A program made the position numbers and the translations under genes. A stretch of 64,000 bases of DNA, taken from contig CM057469.1 of NCBI GenBank assembly GCA_030035585.1, positions 14,068,501 through 14,132,500 of the forward strand. Direction: 5' to 3'. Source of the stretch: Dugong dugon. Its lineage: Eukaryota; Chordata; Mammalia; Sirenia; Dugongidae. This document shows positions 32,750 through 42,743 of this stretch, piece after piece. Numbering within the stretch: position 1 is the first letter of the stretch; each line of letters opens with the position of its first letter. The notes under the pieces are model-generated. The model was not told where the DNA came from. It saw only the letters and a program-made list of their open reading frames with translations, and ran no database searches.

Positions 32750-33180
32750 CCTTCCTGGATTAACCAGAGGAGCCTCACACGCTTTCAAGGATTCTGTTCA
32801 GCATTCCACATATTAAGAGGCAATCAGGAAAAGCCCCCAAGAAGAGCGAGATGAATTCGTCAGCTTTTCCCCACCCCTCGAAAAGGCTGGGAACCTCCGG
32901 AACCAGCTGGCCTCCATTAAGCAGTTTTCCTCCACATGGTGACAGTGACGAATCCTCCCTGCTCGGAAGGTTGCAGCTTCCACTATAAATCAAGCCCTGA
33001 AGAGGCAGTGGTGATTAATGGTGGGACCCGAAATCCAGACTGCAATCAGTCAGAGATTTGTCACTGGCTCTGGAGATGGGGATGGTGCTGTAATGGATGA
33101 CTCAGGCCCAGGGTGGCTGTCTCTAAACATGTTAATTACCTCAGCGTAAGTGGCTGAAGCCGATGATTAAAGAACGTATG
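32750..33180. promoter_or_regulatory. Candidate conserved intronic element
   Basis: Repeat-free block with CTAAACATGTTAATTACCTC and GCCGATGATTAAAGAACGTA at 33125-33178. Inferred from texture only. Confidence 0.3.
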
Positions 33181-33654
33181 GATGCCTGTGGATGTGTATA
33201 GCACAGCCTCCTGGGGCTGGCAGGCCCAGCTCTGAGGACGTGCGCTTTTTCCTTGAATGGGAGGAGGCGGGGTGGTGCTTTGACTGCGTGCAAGTGAGGT
33301 GGGTAAAGATGGCTCCCAGGTCTCTCCGGAAAGTGATAGCGACATGTCCTTCCCACCATGTGGTTGATGGTTCGTAGGGGCTGGCCATGCCTGTCCAACC
33401 ATGGAGTGTCACCTCCGCTGGATTCCAGGGTTACTGTCTGAGAACTCAAAGGTGTGGGTTAATGCAATTCATTCTTCATCAGACTTTAAGAATAAAGAAG
33501 ATGCCATTTAGTTACAAAATGCATTCCTTACACGTGTGCCTGTGTGTGTGTTTATCTTCCAAACCCAAATGTGTCAGTTGGAAGCCCCTTGCTTCCTATC
33601 CAGAGAAATCTTGGTTCATGACTACAGGTGGCAGTCCTCATGTATGCACTTGAT
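33181..33654. other. No recognised feature
   Basis: GC-richer first half, no gene. Opposite-strand ORFs here overlap each other and are chance. Confidence 0.45.
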
Positions 33655-33770
33655 TAGTTCAATTCATTTTACCAAATAGTTGTTGAGTATCTACTAAGTG
33701 CCAGGCACTGTGCAAAGAAAGCACTTTGTAAATGGCGATGAGAAAAGAATAGGCCTTGGCCGAGACGGCT
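33655..33770 (-). mobile_element. MIR/L2 trace
   Basis: GTATCTACTAAGTGCCAGGC, ACTGTGCAAAGAAAGCACTT. Confidence 0.55.
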
Positions 33771-33824
33771 TACAGAATAATGAAACATATCTGTGTGCGT
33801 TGGGAAGCATGAGGAGGGTAAAAT

Positions 33825-33998
33825 CCAAAACCAAACCCGTTGCTGTCAAGTAGATTCCAACTCATAATGATTCTATAGGACAGAGTAGAACTGCCCTGTA
33901 GGGTTTCCAAGGAGTGGCTGGAGGATTTGAACTGCTGGCCTTTTCGGTTAGCAGCTGTAGCATGCCGTAACTCTTAACCACTGTGCCACCAGGGCTCC
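33825..33998 (-). mobile_element. AfroSINE, short form
   Basis: CCCGTTGCTGTCAAGTAGAT to CACTGTGCCACCAGGGCTCC. Confidence 0.92.
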
Positions 33999-34131
33999 AT
34001 GAGGATAAGGGGTAGATTACAGGGAATCCCCAAAGAGGGGGTCAGAAAGCATGCTGTGGGGCTCAGAGGTGCAGCTTGTGACCAGGTGAGAGTGTGTGAG
34101 GGGCAGAGTTTCCATGGGCTTTGAAGGATGG

Positions 34132-34657
34132 TGTCTTAGTTATTTAGTGCTGTTGTAACAGAAATACCACAAGTGGATGGCTTTAACAAACAGATGTTTA
34201 TCTTCTCACAGTTGAGGCTAGAAGTCCAAATTCAGGGTGTCAGTCAGCTCCAGGGAAAGGCCTTCTTTCTTTGTCGGCTCTGGGGGAAGGTCCTTGCCAT
34301 CAATCTTCCCCCGGTCTAGGAGCTTCCTAGTGGAGGGACCCTAAGTCCAAAGGACATGCTTCACTCCTGACTCTTCTTGCTTGGTGGTAATGAGGTCCCT
34401 TTCCTCACTGCTCACTTCTCTCTTTTATATCTCAAAAGAGATTGACTCAAGATACAACCTAACTCTGTAGATTAAATCCTGCCTCATTTAACATAACTGC
34501 CTCTAATCCTGCCTCATTAACATTACAGAGGTCAGGATTTACAACACATAGGACAAATACGTCAGATCACAAAATGGTGGACAGCCACACAATACTGGGA
34601 ATCATGGCCTGGCCAAGTTGACACACATTTTTGGGCGATACAATTCAAGCCATGACA
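34132..34657 (-). mobile_element. ERVL-MaLR-type solo LTR with perfect target duplication
   Basis: TGTCTTAGTTATTTAGTGCT to CAATTCAAGCCATGACA. GATGG flanks both sides (34127-34131, 34658-34662). It is close kin of the LTR at 13761-14275 and has no internal sequence. Confidence 0.9.
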
Positions 34658-34721
34658 GATGGTTAGAAAGATTCTGCTTGGCAGGACCAAGACATTCATG
34701 CTGGTCTAACAATGCACAGAG

Positions 34722-34762
34722 GATAGATAGATAGGTAGGTAGGTAGGTAGGTAGGTAGGTAG
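34722..34762. repeat. (TAGA)n/(TAGG)n microsatellite
   Basis: A few GATA units, then about eight TAGG units, ending at the head of the next SINE. Confidence 0.95.
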
Positions 34763-35100
34763 GCACTGGTGGTTCAGTGGTACAATTCTCACATTCCAAG
34801 CAGGAGACCGGGGTTTGATTCCTGGCCACCGCACCTCACACGCAGCCACCACCCATCTGTCATTGGAGGCTTGTGTGTGCTATGATGCTAAATAGGTTTC
34901 AGCAGAGCCTCCAGACTAAGACGGGCTAGGAAGAAAGGCTTGACCATCTACTTGTGAAAATCAGCCAGGGAAAACCTGCAACAGATCAGATGACAACAAT
35001 CCAATCCATAACCGATCATGGGGATGGCATGGGCAGTGTTTAGCTCCATTGTGCATGGGATTGCCATGAGTTGGGGCCGACTCAGCAGCTGAAAACAACA
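34763..35100 (+). mobile_element. tRNA-Gly-headed composite SINE
   Basis: The head at 34763-34833 parallels tRNA-Gly(GCC): GCACTGGTGGTTCAGTGGTA (A box), GGTTTGATTCC at 34812-34822 (B box) and a CCACCGCA end. The body has CACCACCCATCTGTCATTGG and AAGAAAGGCTTGACCATCTA; the tail TTGGGGCCGACTCAGCAGCT resembles the AfroSINE end. The anticodon arm is not conserved, so it is a SINE, not a tRNA gene. Confidence 0.85.
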
Positions 35101-35118
35101 TATGTATACATGTATACA

Positions 35119-35157
<39 letters not shown>
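35100..35157. repeat. (TATG)/(TG)n microsatellite after the SINE tail
   Basis: ATGTATACATGTATACATG, then about 17 TG units. Confidence 0.95.
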
Positions 35158-35865
35158 TCTTACATGAACAGGTCGGATGGTACATTTATGTCTCTAGCTG
35201 AGACCACCCTTACTCCTGGCCTAGGGACTGAATTTCTCCTTTACAGCCACCCTTTAGCTTACAACATCGATTTCTGTTCAAATGTAAACATCCTGGGGGG
35301 AAGAGGTGCAGTCAACAGTTATTTTAAGCTGTTTTTACTCATTTGCGCCTGTGTGGGTGGATGGGACTGGGGAGTGGGGAGCTTAGTCTTCCTGCTGGCC
35401 ACTTCCCCACCATCTGGCCCCCATTGGTCTGGGTTGATTTCTTTCCTCTTCTCCCTGAGGCTGTAGTTGCCCTGTTTTATCATCACTACATGATCTTTCT
35501 CTTCCGTTCCTCTTGATCCACCCACCATCAAGCAAGCATTGTTTTTCAATTTCTTCCCAACCCTGCTGTATTTGAAATAAACACACATATTCGCTTTAGG
35601 TTTGTGAGTGACTAAAGGAAGATACACAGGGTCTGGGAAAACAAGTGAAGGGCTCTTATAGGTTATAGACTCATTAGAAACCCCGTCAGTGTTTCTGGTA
35701 GTGGGTCCTGCCTCAGGTCAGGCATCGCAGAGGGCAGCCCAGCTCTCCCAATCTTCCAGTTGTCATCCCTGGGTAAGCCCCAGAAGCAAGTACAGCACTC
35801 TGGTAAATAGGGTGCTGAGGACCTGTGTCCATTTTGGATTGGGTCTAAAACAGGGACACCAGGGA
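35158..35865. other. No recognised feature
   Basis: Intron sequence, no gene or repeat recognised. Confidence 0.45.
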
Positions 35866-36545
35866 ACCCCTGGGTGGTGCAAACTGTTAACATGCTCAGC
35901 TGCTAAGTGAAAGGCTGGAAGTTTGAGTCCACGCAGAGGTGCCTTGGAAGAAAGGCCTGGAGATCTCCTTCCAAAAACTCAGCCACTGAAAACCCTGTTG
36001 TCATGGTTTGAAATTTGTCCCCCCAAAAATGTGTGTATCAGTTTGGCTGGGCCATGATTCCCAGAATTGTGTGGTTGGCCTCCATTTTGTGATTGTAATT
36101 TTATGTTAAAGAGGATTAGGGTGGGATTGTAACACCACCTTTACCCAGGTCACATCCCTGATCCAATGCAAAGGGAGTTTCCCTGGGGTGTGGCCTGCAC
36201 CACCTTTTCTCTCTCAAGAGATAAAAGGAAAAGGAAGCAAGCAGAGAGTGGGGACCCCATACCATCAAGAAAGCAGTGCCAGGAGCAGAGTGCATCCTTT
36301 GGACCGGAGTCCCTGCGCAGAGAAGCTCCTAGTCCAGGGGAACACTGAAGAGAAGGCCGACAGAGAAAAAGCCTTCTCCTGGAGGTGACGCCCTGAATTT
36401 GGACTTTTAGCCTCCTTTAACTGTGAGAAGACAAACTTCTCTTCGTTAAAACCATCCACGTGTGGTATTTCTGTTATAGCAGCACTAGATGTCTAAGACA
36501 CCTACTCTGACACACATGGAGTCGCCGTAAGTTGACAGCAACTGA
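35866..36545 (+). mobile_element. AfroSINE split by an LTR
   Basis: The 5' part is 35866-35998 (AACCCCTGGGTGGTGCAAAC to GCCACTGAAAACCCTGT). The 3' tail is 36501-36545 (CTACTCTGACACACATGGAG). About 16 bases of the SINE are missing at the break. Confidence 0.85.
35999..36500 (+). mobile_element. ERVL-MaLR-type solo LTR inside a SINE
   Basis: TGTCATGGTTTGAAATTTGT to GCAGCACTAGATGTCTAAGACA. Flanks CCTGT and CCTAC are only partly alike, so the target duplication is eroded or a small deletion occurred. LTR only. Confidence 0.88.
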
Positions 36546-36736
36546 TTGGTTGGTACTGTAAAGAGGAGAACTCACAGAAATGGATCCCAGTCCTGAGGCA
36601 GCTACTGTGCTCCGGCAGGGAGGGCTCACGTCAAGAGCAAGTTGGAGGCGGCGTCCAGGCAGAAGTCAGCTGCCGTAGAAGCAGGAGTAGCTTTTCCTCC
36701 CTCTAACCCAGGCCTGTGTCTCTGCTCCCTCTTCAG

Positions 36737-36849
36737 CTGGTGCTGCCAGAATATTCCATCCACAGCCTCTTCTGCATCATGTTCCTGTGTGCACAGGAGT
36801 GGCTCACCCTGGGGCTGAATGTTCCTCTACTTTTCTATCACTTCTGGAG
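36737..36849 (+). CDS. CNIH3: CNIH3 coding exon (residues 67-104), fourth of six in human
   Basis: Cornichon 3 is a small ER and synaptic membrane protein that helps export AMPA-type glutamate receptors and slows their gating. This 113-bp exon translates in phase 0 from LVLPEYSIH to LLFYHFW, and the last two bases begin an Arg codon. It covers residues 67-104 of the 160-residue human protein, which is membrane segments in the middle of the protein. The acceptor is a pyrimidine tract ending CTTCAG at 36731-36736; the donor is AG|GTAAGT at 36850. Residues such as IHSLFCIMF and QEWLTLGLN fit CNIH3 better than CNIH2, which in my memory reads IHGLFCLMF. The frame joins correctly with the exon at 40646. 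No frameshift or stop is present, so the exon looks functional. Confidence 0.97.
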
Positions 36850-37369
36850 GTAAGTCTGCTAGGGACTGGTCTGTCCTTCCCTTTTCTCCATGGGCAGTCT
36901 GCCCTCCAGAGATGATGCCCCTAGAGTGGCCGCCTGGTGCCTTCCTTTCCTCCCTACCCTTTGGAGGCCCTCTCTCCAAATCTCCCTTTTCTAGCTGTTC
37001 TCAGGCAGCAGGAAGTCTGATAAGGAAGGCCCCCTCTCGCAGGCTCCCCTTAACCAGAGCCCCAGCCCTTGCAGGTCAGCGTTAAAAGCAGCCACCAGAT
37101 GGACTGGATTTTCTGGGACACTTCTGATTTCAAGCATTCTATTCCTTGCTAAGACCATGTGTCAGATCGTGTGATTTGGGCTTTGCAAAATATAGTCGCC
37201 ATATGGATAGATGAAGCAGGGGCGGGAAACACCAAAGTAGGGAAGAATGCAATTGTGTAGATCAATTGCCCACATTTTGCCCTTTGCTCCCAGAGTTTTG
37301 GTCTCCCAAAATATTTCATCATTGTCATTTTACCATAAAATATAGCCTGTATTTAGTCACATTCTTTCT
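36850..37369. other. Start of CNIH3 intron after first exon
   Basis: No repeat recognised. 37085-37260 looks moderately conserved in texture (GCAAAATATAGTCGCCATAT). Confidence 0.4.
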
Positions 37370-38000
37370 TCCATTTAGCAAACATATGGGACACATACTA
37401 CCTGACAGGCATTGTGGGGGATTCCAAGCTGTTAAAAGATATAATTCTTACCCTCAAGGTGTCTACAGCCTAGTGGCGAGTAAAATATATTCTTAGCAGG
37501 TATGTAAGGAATATGCATAGGAGCGTAGAGAAAGGAGCAGTTAAACTGGAGAGGGTGGCATTGGAAAATCGGGAAAAGTGCATTCCAGGTTGAAGGACTA
37601 GCAAAGGCCCAGAGGTTAGAAACCACACTGTGCGTTTGGGGAACAGTCGTTGTTTAGTGTAGTTGGATGGAGGGATCTCAGACGGGAGTAAGAAGAGGTG
37701 AGGTTGACAAAACAGCTGGGAACTAGGTACAGGGGGCCTGAAGCAACCTAGTGGGGAAGTTAGAACTTACTCTGCAGGGAACGGACAGCTTTGCAAAGCT
37801 TCTGAGGAGGAAAAGGGTATTTCCTGGTCTGACTTTTAGGATGGTGACCCTAGTATGAAGAATTGGGGGGGGGGGGGGGTGAAATATTGAGGAACAGTCC
37901 ATGAGGAGGTTGTGGTGGTGTCCCAGGTGTGAGACGAGGAAGGACTGAACCAGGGTGGTGGAAGGTGGATTGGAGAGAAAGAGAGAATCTGTGGAGGTAA
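37370..38000 (+). mobile_element. L2-like LINE remnant with a G-run
   Basis: CCAGGTTGAAGGACTAGCAA, TTCCTGGTCTGACTTTTAGG and GGAAGGTGGATTGGAGAGAA follow an old L2-type order. A run of 15 G lies at 37865-37879. Confidence 0.4.
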
Positions 38001-38224
38001 GCTGGGCAGGCCTTGGCCCGTTCTTGGGGCAGGAGGTGCCGGAGAAGGAGCCTTCTACCTAGGTGTCTGGTAGGGTTTTGGTGCCATTGACCAAGAGCAG
38101 TTGGATAGGAGAATTCACAGGTTTAGGGAGGCAGGAAAATGATTTTGGTTGACAGCAGAGTCCCACTTGAAGTAAATGTAGTCTGTTCAAATCTGAATTT
38201 AGAGAGAAGTCAGGAGAAGAACTA

Positions 38225-38425
38225 GAGTGCTGAAATGTACTGAGTCCCCACCCGGGGACTTTCTACGCCTTTCTTCATCCAGAGAGGTTGAGATAGGCTG
38301 CTTTTCCCCTGTTTTACACATGAGGACATAGAGACTTAAAAAGGTGAAGTAAATTGCCCAGAGCTGCTCAGTTGCTAAGAGGCAGAGGGAGGGCTTAGCC
38401 TGCCTGAGTCCAAACTCTGTGCCGT
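38225..38425 (-). mobile_element. MIR SINE
   Basis: CCCTGTTTTACACATGAGGA, GTAAATTGCCCAGAGCTGC, TGCCTGAGTCCAAACTCTGT. Confidence 0.75.
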
Positions 38426-38917
38426 CGCCCCACATGCACTGCCCAGAGGACTGACTGCTTCTTCCCATGAAAGGAGTTTATCTCAATGTTCTTTAAGTAG
38501 TAGGCTGTCAATCCAGAGTGTCAGAAGTGTGGTTAATTTACAAAGCTTTGCTTTGTGCACGCTTCTTGGGGCTACCACATGTCCAAAAGCGAGTCAAGAG
38601 CAGCCAGCCAGTGTCCTTACCCTTGGAAGCCGTATGCCTTTACACAAAGGGGCCACTGGAATCTCCTTGCCAGCAGGGACTTTGTCTTACTTTTTTTGAA
38701 TCCCTGGCAGGATTTAGCCTAGGTTCTGACAATTAGTAAGAGCTCAGAAAATGAAAGGGGAAAAAAAAAAAAATGGAGGGGAGGGGCCTTTTAAAATCAG
38801 AGTCCTGGAATACCTTCTTTCTTCCCTCTGCCCTTCTTCCCCTTGCCCTCCAACAGGTCCAGCCCAGTGACAGTTCTCACGCAGATGGAACCCCCTCCAG
38901 CTCCAGTTTTGCTGCCA

Positions 38918-39271
38918 TTTATTCAGTGCTTGTTCTTTGCCAGATTATTTACATACATTAGCTCATTTGGAACCCTGGTGGTGCAGTGGGTAAGAGCTTG
39001 GCTGCTAACCGAAAGGTCAGCAGTTCAAATCCACCAGCTGCTCCTTGGAAACCCTATGGGGCAGTTCTACTCTGTCCTATAGGGTCGCTATGGGTCGGAA
39101 TCGACTTGACGGCGATGTGTTCGGTTTTTTTGGTTGGCTTATTTAGTCCTCACAGTAGCCCTTTGAGTAGGCAGTTTTCACACCCATTTTACAGATGGGA
39201 ACGTTGAGGCCCAGAGAGGTTCATGACTGACCCAAGGAAGGTCCCATGACTGGCTAGTGGCAGAGCCCTGG
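38918..39271 (-). mobile_element. MIR SINE split by an AfroSINE
   Basis: The left part is CAGTGCTTGTTCTTTGCCAG, ACATACATTAGCTCATTT. The right part is TATTTAGTCCTCACAGTAGC, CCCATTTTACAGATGGGAAC. Confidence 0.85.
38969..39130 (+). mobile_element. AfroSINE, short form
   Basis: GAACCCTGGTGGTGCAGTGG to AATCGACTTGACGGCGATG. GCTCATTT/GCTTATTT at the edges is the likely target duplication. Confidence 0.93.
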
Positions 39272-39399
39272 CTCTCTCCACTAAGCCTCTTGCCCTCCCT
39301 GCCCCTCTGCTTCCACTTAATGAGGTCACATGGGAACAAGGCCACAGTGAAAGCAAATCGATTTTGAAATCTGCTCCTGGGAAGAGGACAGGTGAATGT

Positions 39400-39680
39400 C
39401 CCGGAGGGCGATGAGCTGACAGATATCATTGAATCTGGCTTGTGATTTCCTCTCGGCATAATGTTGGTGACGGATAATGTCAGTGCAATCCTCTGAACGG
39501 GAAGAAAGGGAACAGAAGTATCAGCTCCGCGAGTTGCTATGTTACAGGGATGTTCTTCAAAGCCGGTGTGATTAATCCCCTGATTAGAGCCTGCTCTCCC
39601 GCTCCTTGCTCACCACAGAGAACCACAGCCTGTCACAGAGACTCGCTGGGCCCATTAATTCCCAATTCCTCTATCAGGGT
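39400..39680. promoter_or_regulatory. Candidate conserved intronic element of CNIH3
   Basis: Repeat-free, evenly composed block between two CNIH3 exons, with CTCGGCATAATGTTGGTGAC, GCCGGTGTGATTAATCCCCT (a GATTA/TAATCC bicoid-type site at 39569-39577) and GGCCCATTAATTCCCAATTC. Texture suggests constraint. Confidence 0.4.
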
Positions 39681-40645
39681 GACTCAAAAGCAGCCAGGCT
39701 GAGTGATTTCAGCTCCACTTTGTTCTTTGGCTCCAGAGGAGACTGTGGCAGAGGCCCCGAGGCAGGGTCCTGCCCACACCTGGAGGAGGGGTTCCTGAGG
39801 GCAACGTGCTCCCCCTGCCCAGCCACCTCCACAGGACCCGGAGACCTGCCTGGGCTCTGGCCCCGGGTCCCACCCCGCGTGCGTCCCACCCCAAGTGGCC
39901 TTGGTCAGCTCATGCTGAGTCTACGAGATATTCTGAAGGAGGCAAAGCTTCAGCCCCTCTCCTCCCTCCTCTCTTCCACCCACTGTCCTTGTCATTACGA
40001 GTTTCCCTCTGGGGCTGCTCTCTCCTTCCGGAAGGCTAATGTTCTTTTTGCTATTCTAGGTCCTTCTATTAAGAAAAAAAAGTATCCGGTAAACTACTTC
40101 ACATTCAAGTAGGAATAGGGTATCCGTTCCTGAGTATTCAGGGTTTTAACAGAGGGTTTGAGTAGAGGACAACACTTAATCCAAAGTAATTTAAGTTTTA
40201 AGGTAGAACTGTAGGTATAGTGGCATCAAGGTGGTGAAGATGTGGCTGTGTCCTTACACCTACACCTCTGTCTAGTCGGCACCAGACAACAACACCTCTA
40301 TACCTATACCCAAGGCTGTATGCGCTGCTGAGCGACATCCACCTTGAGGGAAAGGGAGCTCTTCCTGGTACCTTTCAGGTGACACCAGGTGACACGTTTT
40401 TCCTTCCATCAGAGCAGCTTTGTATGTGGGCTTAACCAGCATAAGCCAGTGAATTTGGGTATTGGTTCGTTATTGCCTACTTAGATAGTAGTAACACCGG
40501 AGCTGAACTTTGGTGGCACCTGGACTGTGATCCCAGCAGATGACAGAAACTGCTTAGCAGAGGTCACTTGGAGAAAAGCCCTGCATCGGGAGGGAAGCCC
40601 CTTCTGAGCCTCACTGCCAGTGGTGCATGTCCTCTTTCCCTGCAG
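39681..40645. other. Intron, no repeat recognised
   Basis: A 168-codon + frame at 39606-40112 lacks any family resemblance. The pyrimidine tract before 40646 belongs to the acceptor of the next CNIH3 exon. Confidence 0.45.
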
Positions 40646-40789
40646 GTATTTCCACTGCCCAGCAGATAGTTCAGAGCTAGCCTACGACCCACCGGTGGTC
40701 ATGAACGCAGACACCTTGAGTTACTGTCAGAAGGAGGCTTGGTGCAAGCTGGCCTTCTATCTCCTCTCCTTCTTCTACTACCTTTACTG
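40646..40789 (+). CDS. CNIH3: CNIH3 coding exon (residues 104-152)
   Basis: The first base completes the split Arg codon of the previous exon (AG|G). It is followed by [16 protein letters not shown], then the [15 protein letters not shown] segment and the hydrophobic [13 protein letters not shown] helix. The last two bases (TG) start a Cys codon finished in the final exon. The exon is 144 bp: 1 + 47 codons + 2. The acceptor is CTCTTTCCCTGCAG before 40646; the donor is TG|GTGAGT at 40790. The segment [15 protein letters not shown] is the acidic loop present in the AMPA-receptor-acting cornichons (CNIH2/3) and missing from CNIH1/4, and its residues match CNIH3. No disruption is seen. Confidence 0.97.
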
Positions 40790-41669
40790 GTGAGTTTCTG
40801 CCCCTCGGGGTGAGTTTGATGCCTGCAGCAAATGGAAAGGGGGTTCCAGGTCAGCCTGGTGGCCTTTGGGAGGAGCCTATGAGGGTGGGAGTCAGGGTAT
40901 AACCCCAGCCGTCAGACCCCAGTTCAGACAAGGGCTTCTGTATGAATGAGTAAGAGGGGTAGTCGGTCCTGCAGGAGGTCCTGCCTGCTGATAGGCACGT
41001 GCAGTGAAAACCCATTCTCCCAGCGTCTCCTAGGACATCCCTGGGAAAGCACTGTTGGTTACTCCTTCCTCCCAGTAGGACTTTCTGCCTCTAGCAACTG
41101 CGCAACTCAGCCATCAGGTTACCCGTGGCCCCTGATTCAAAGCCTGGTCATCCCTTGCCCACTAGCCTGTTTGTAAGCATTCTGGGGTACCACAGCAAAA
41201 ACCCCAGTCATGCTTCACAAAGTGGCATGTTGGGTCATTAAGTGCTTACGCTAATGATTTTCCCAGTGTTCCATAACACCGTTTTAATTAGGTAAAACGT
41301 GCTCATCTTGCAATTCTGTTTCAGGAGTCTCCCCTCTTTATTCAGAACATCCTAGCTAAGCACACAGCTATAAACAGATTGGCTTGGGGTTTGATACCCC
41401 AGAGAGTGCCTGTCTGAACCGTCTCCTCCTCCTTCCTGTTCCTCTTTGGCCTCACGTCTGGGCCCTCTCACCTGGCACCTTGCTGTCCCATTGCTACCTG
41501 TGGCAAGGTTCTGAAAATGTCCAGATCTCCCAGTGCTGTCTCCAAAGTGGCATGGTTGACAGCAGCCAGATGAGGTGGGGAGGGTGGGGGTGTTAGATTC
41601 CAGGGCCACCCCAAGGTTTAGGTTGGGCTGTGGCAGGCTGGGAAGTGGCTACATTGTCCAGTATTTAAA
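40790..41669. other. Intron, no repeat recognised
   Basis: Start of the last CNIH3 intron. Nothing assignable. Confidence 0.45.
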
Positions 41670-41875
41670 ACTGAGCCAGCCCTTGAACTAAGAAGTGCTC
41701 TATATGTATTGCTCATTTTCGGAGATAGGTGCTATCATTACCCACATTTTCAAAAATGAGGGAACTGAAGCTGAGAGGTTAGATAATGTCACAGCTGCTG
41801 AAGTGTCACAGCTGTGAGCCCATCTCAGGTTTGATTTCGAAGATTGAACTCTTAACTGCCCACTATCTTAGGTAA
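41670..41875 (-). mobile_element. MIR SINE
   Basis: AGTGCTCTATATGTATTGCT, CATTTTCAAAAATGAGGGAA, GAAGCTGAGAGGTTAGATAA. Confidence 0.75.
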
Positions 41876-41915
41876 CCTCTAGAATAGTCTTTATCAAAGT
41901 GTGGTCTTTGGACCA

Positions 41916-42068
41916 GGGCCCTGGTGGCACAGTGGTTAAGAGCTTAGGCTGCTAACCAAAACGTCAGCAGTTCAAATCCACCAGCCACTCCTTGGAAACT
42001 CTGCGGGGCAGTTCTACTCTGTCTTACAGGGTTGCTATGAAATCGACTTGACGGCAACAGGTTTGGTT
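41916..42068 (+). mobile_element. AfroSINE, short form, with 14-bp target duplication
   Basis: GGGCCCTGGTGGCACAGTGG to ATCGACTTGACGGCAACAGG. TGGTCTTTGGACCA flanks it at 41902-41915 and 42069-42082. Confidence 0.95.
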
Positions 42069-42082
42069 TGGTCTTTGGACCA

Positions 42083-42185
42083 CTTGCATCAGAATCGGAG
42101 AGTGTGCTTAAAAATTCAGATTCTGGGGCTTAGATCTGCTAATTCGGATTTTAAATGAGCTCCTCAGGCGATTCTAATGGTCTGG
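42083..42185 (+). mobile_element. hAT MER-type element split by the SINE
   Basis: The left part reads ATAGTCTTTATCAAAGTGTG (41884-41903); the right part CATCAGAATCGGAGAGTGTG and CTCAGGCGATTCTAATGG. Confidence 0.55.
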
Positions 42186-42542
42186 AAGGGTCTGTTTGGG
42201 TCTACCTCCCCTCCCCCTCCATCTCCAGTGTCTCCACAGATTCAGAGGCTCTGGGGGTGTAGCTGCCTCTGGCGTAACTCAGAGTCTTGGGGTGGATTCT
42301 GTGTCATCCTACCACCTTCTTCCTGGAGCCAAGGGTTGGTCCAGGTTTAGGATAACCCCTTCCCTCCTCCCCAGCTGGCTTGCCAGGACATTTCCTGCTA
42401 CAACTTGCAAGGAGCCCGAGGGTCTTGAAGCCTCTGGAGATTTTCAAGGTGCCTGGCAGGTTCATCCAAGTCCCTCTGATTCCAGGTCTGAACTCTTTAA
42501 CTCACTGAAGCTTGCTCAGGCTGGTGCTGTCTTGGGAAGCCT

Positions 42543-42743
42543 ATAACCAGTTGCTGTCGAGTCAGTCCTGACTCACACCAACCCCATATGTATCAGAGTA
42601 GAACTGTACTCCATAGCATTTTCAGTGGCTGAATTTTTGGACGTAGATTGCCAGGCCTTTCTTCTGAGGCATCGGACTAGAACCTTCAACCTTTTGGTTA
42701 GCAGTCGAGCGTGTTAACCCTTTGTACCACCCGGGGACTCCTG
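42543..42743 (-). mobile_element. AfroSINE, long form
   Basis: CCAGTTGCTGTCGAGTCAGT to GTACCACCCGGGGACTCC. Confidence 0.9.

Larger units (their letters stand above)
1..36736 (+). other. CNIH3: CNIH3 intron upstream of the residue 67-104 exon (3' part)
   Basis: Everything before the first recognised exon is inferred to be intron, because the exon at 36737 begins in the middle of the protein. I looked for the preceding coding segment (RERLRNIERICFLLRK) and the N-terminal exons and found none, so they should lie to the left of the window. In human this gene has very large introns. Confidence 0.75.

Noticed and set aside
34763-34833. tRNA-Gly gene
   Set aside because: A and B boxes are present but the anticodon arm does not fit, and the head continues into a SINE body that is repeated elsewhere.
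1-36736. Earlier CNIH3 exons
   Set aside because: I looked for coding sequence of residues 1-66, such as RNIERICFLLRK and FDELRTDFK, and saw no match with splice sites.
39606-40112. 168-codon + frame in a CNIH3 intron
   Set aside because: No similarity to any family I know, and its start overlaps the conserved-looking block without any exon signals.
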